The position numbers were made by a program, and so were the translations under genes. Under the pieces are notes generated by a model. That model had not been told where the DNA came from. It worked only from the letters and a program-made list of their open reading frames with translations, and ran no database searches. Shown here one piece after another: positions 5,954 to 6,028 of a DNA stretch of 6,028 nt. The stretch covers positions 1-6,028 of the forward strand of contig JASLHF010000250.1 in the NCBI GenBank assembly GCA_030152275.1. The letters run 5' to 3'. The DNA is from Acinetobacter sp. GTDB taxonomy: Bacteria; Pseudomonadota; Gammaproteobacteria; Pseudomonadales; Moraxellaceae. The stretch's first letter is position 1, and every line of letters starts with the position of its first letter.

Positions 5954-6028
5954 GTGACGCAATATACGGCTCAATCGCTTGAAGTTTTATCTGGTCTCGA
6001 TCCGGTACGCCGCCGTCCCGGCATGTAT
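5954..6028 (+). CDS. parE: DNA topoisomerase IV subunit B (ParE), N-terminal fragment
   Basis: Twenty-five codons are present before the right edge. They read M(GTG)-TQYTAQSLEVLSGLDP and then VRRRPGMY, the conserved opening of GyrB/ParE GHKL-type ATPase subunits. ParE pairs with ParC to form topoisomerase IV, which separates linked daughter chromosomes and relaxes supercoils; it is also a quinolone and aminocoumarin target. The start is GTG, with AGGGA (5939-5943) ten bases upstream, and no in-frame ATG lies nearby. ParE rather than GyrB is chosen because of the N-terminus, which I recall from Acinetobacter ParE, and because yqiA lies just upstream as in E. coli. GyrB cannot be fully excluded from 25 residues. 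Nothing can be said about the ATP-binding or quinolone-resistance residues, which lie outside the window. Confidence 0.92.
   Translation, partial: MTQYTAQSLEVLSGLDPVRRRPGMY

Overview
The window looks like ordinary core chromosome of a gammaproteobacterium, most likely Acinetobacter or a close relative in the Moraxellaceae. This rests on the gamma-type glutamate-cysteine ligase, the DsbB sequence, a yqiA-parE neighbourhood like that of other Gammaproteobacteria, and a ParE N-terminus (TQYTAQSLEVLSGLDP) that I recall from Acinetobacter. Base composition judged by eye is near half GC, somewhat high for that genus, so the species is left open. I see no insertion sequence, phage gene, tRNA, rRNA or CRISPR array.

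Layout. Left block, minus strand: a DUF924 protein (539-1078) and, downstream of it, the first 156 codons of a small outer-membrane-type lipoprotein (1-468, running off the left edge). A 207-bp divergent spacer (1079-1285) separates them from gshA (1286-2863, plus), which is followed after 50 bp by dsbB (2914-3432). The pair ends at a perfect 14-bp stem terminator (3455-3486) that has an A-tract before it and a T-tract after it, so it can also stop the convergent gene. That gene, on the minus strand (3523-4854), is a 443-residue alpha/beta hydrolase of the PGAP1/LCAT-like lipase type with an intact Ser-Asp-His triad. A 266-bp divergent spacer follows, holding a possible but doubtful cysteine-rich small ORF. 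Next is yqiA (5121-5708, plus), a small alpha/beta-fold esterase. A 245-bp spacer with several inverted repeats then leads to the first 25 codons of parE (5954-6028, plus, GTG start), cut by the right edge.

How the genes relate. gshA and dsbB are probably co-transcribed and both concern thiols: GshA makes gamma-glutamylcysteine for glutathione in the cytoplasm, and DsbB re-oxidises DsbA to drive disulfide formation in the periplasm. The two hydrolases belong to different families and need not act together. The yqiA-parE adjacency is also found in Escherichia coli, but here the genes are separated by a spacer rich in dyad symmetry that probably carries parE's own promoter.

I do not find convincing evidence of a novel system. 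The points most worth a second look are the dyads before parE, the poorly characterised 443-residue hydrolase with its long N-terminal extension, and the small cysteine-rich reading frame just upstream of that hydrolase.
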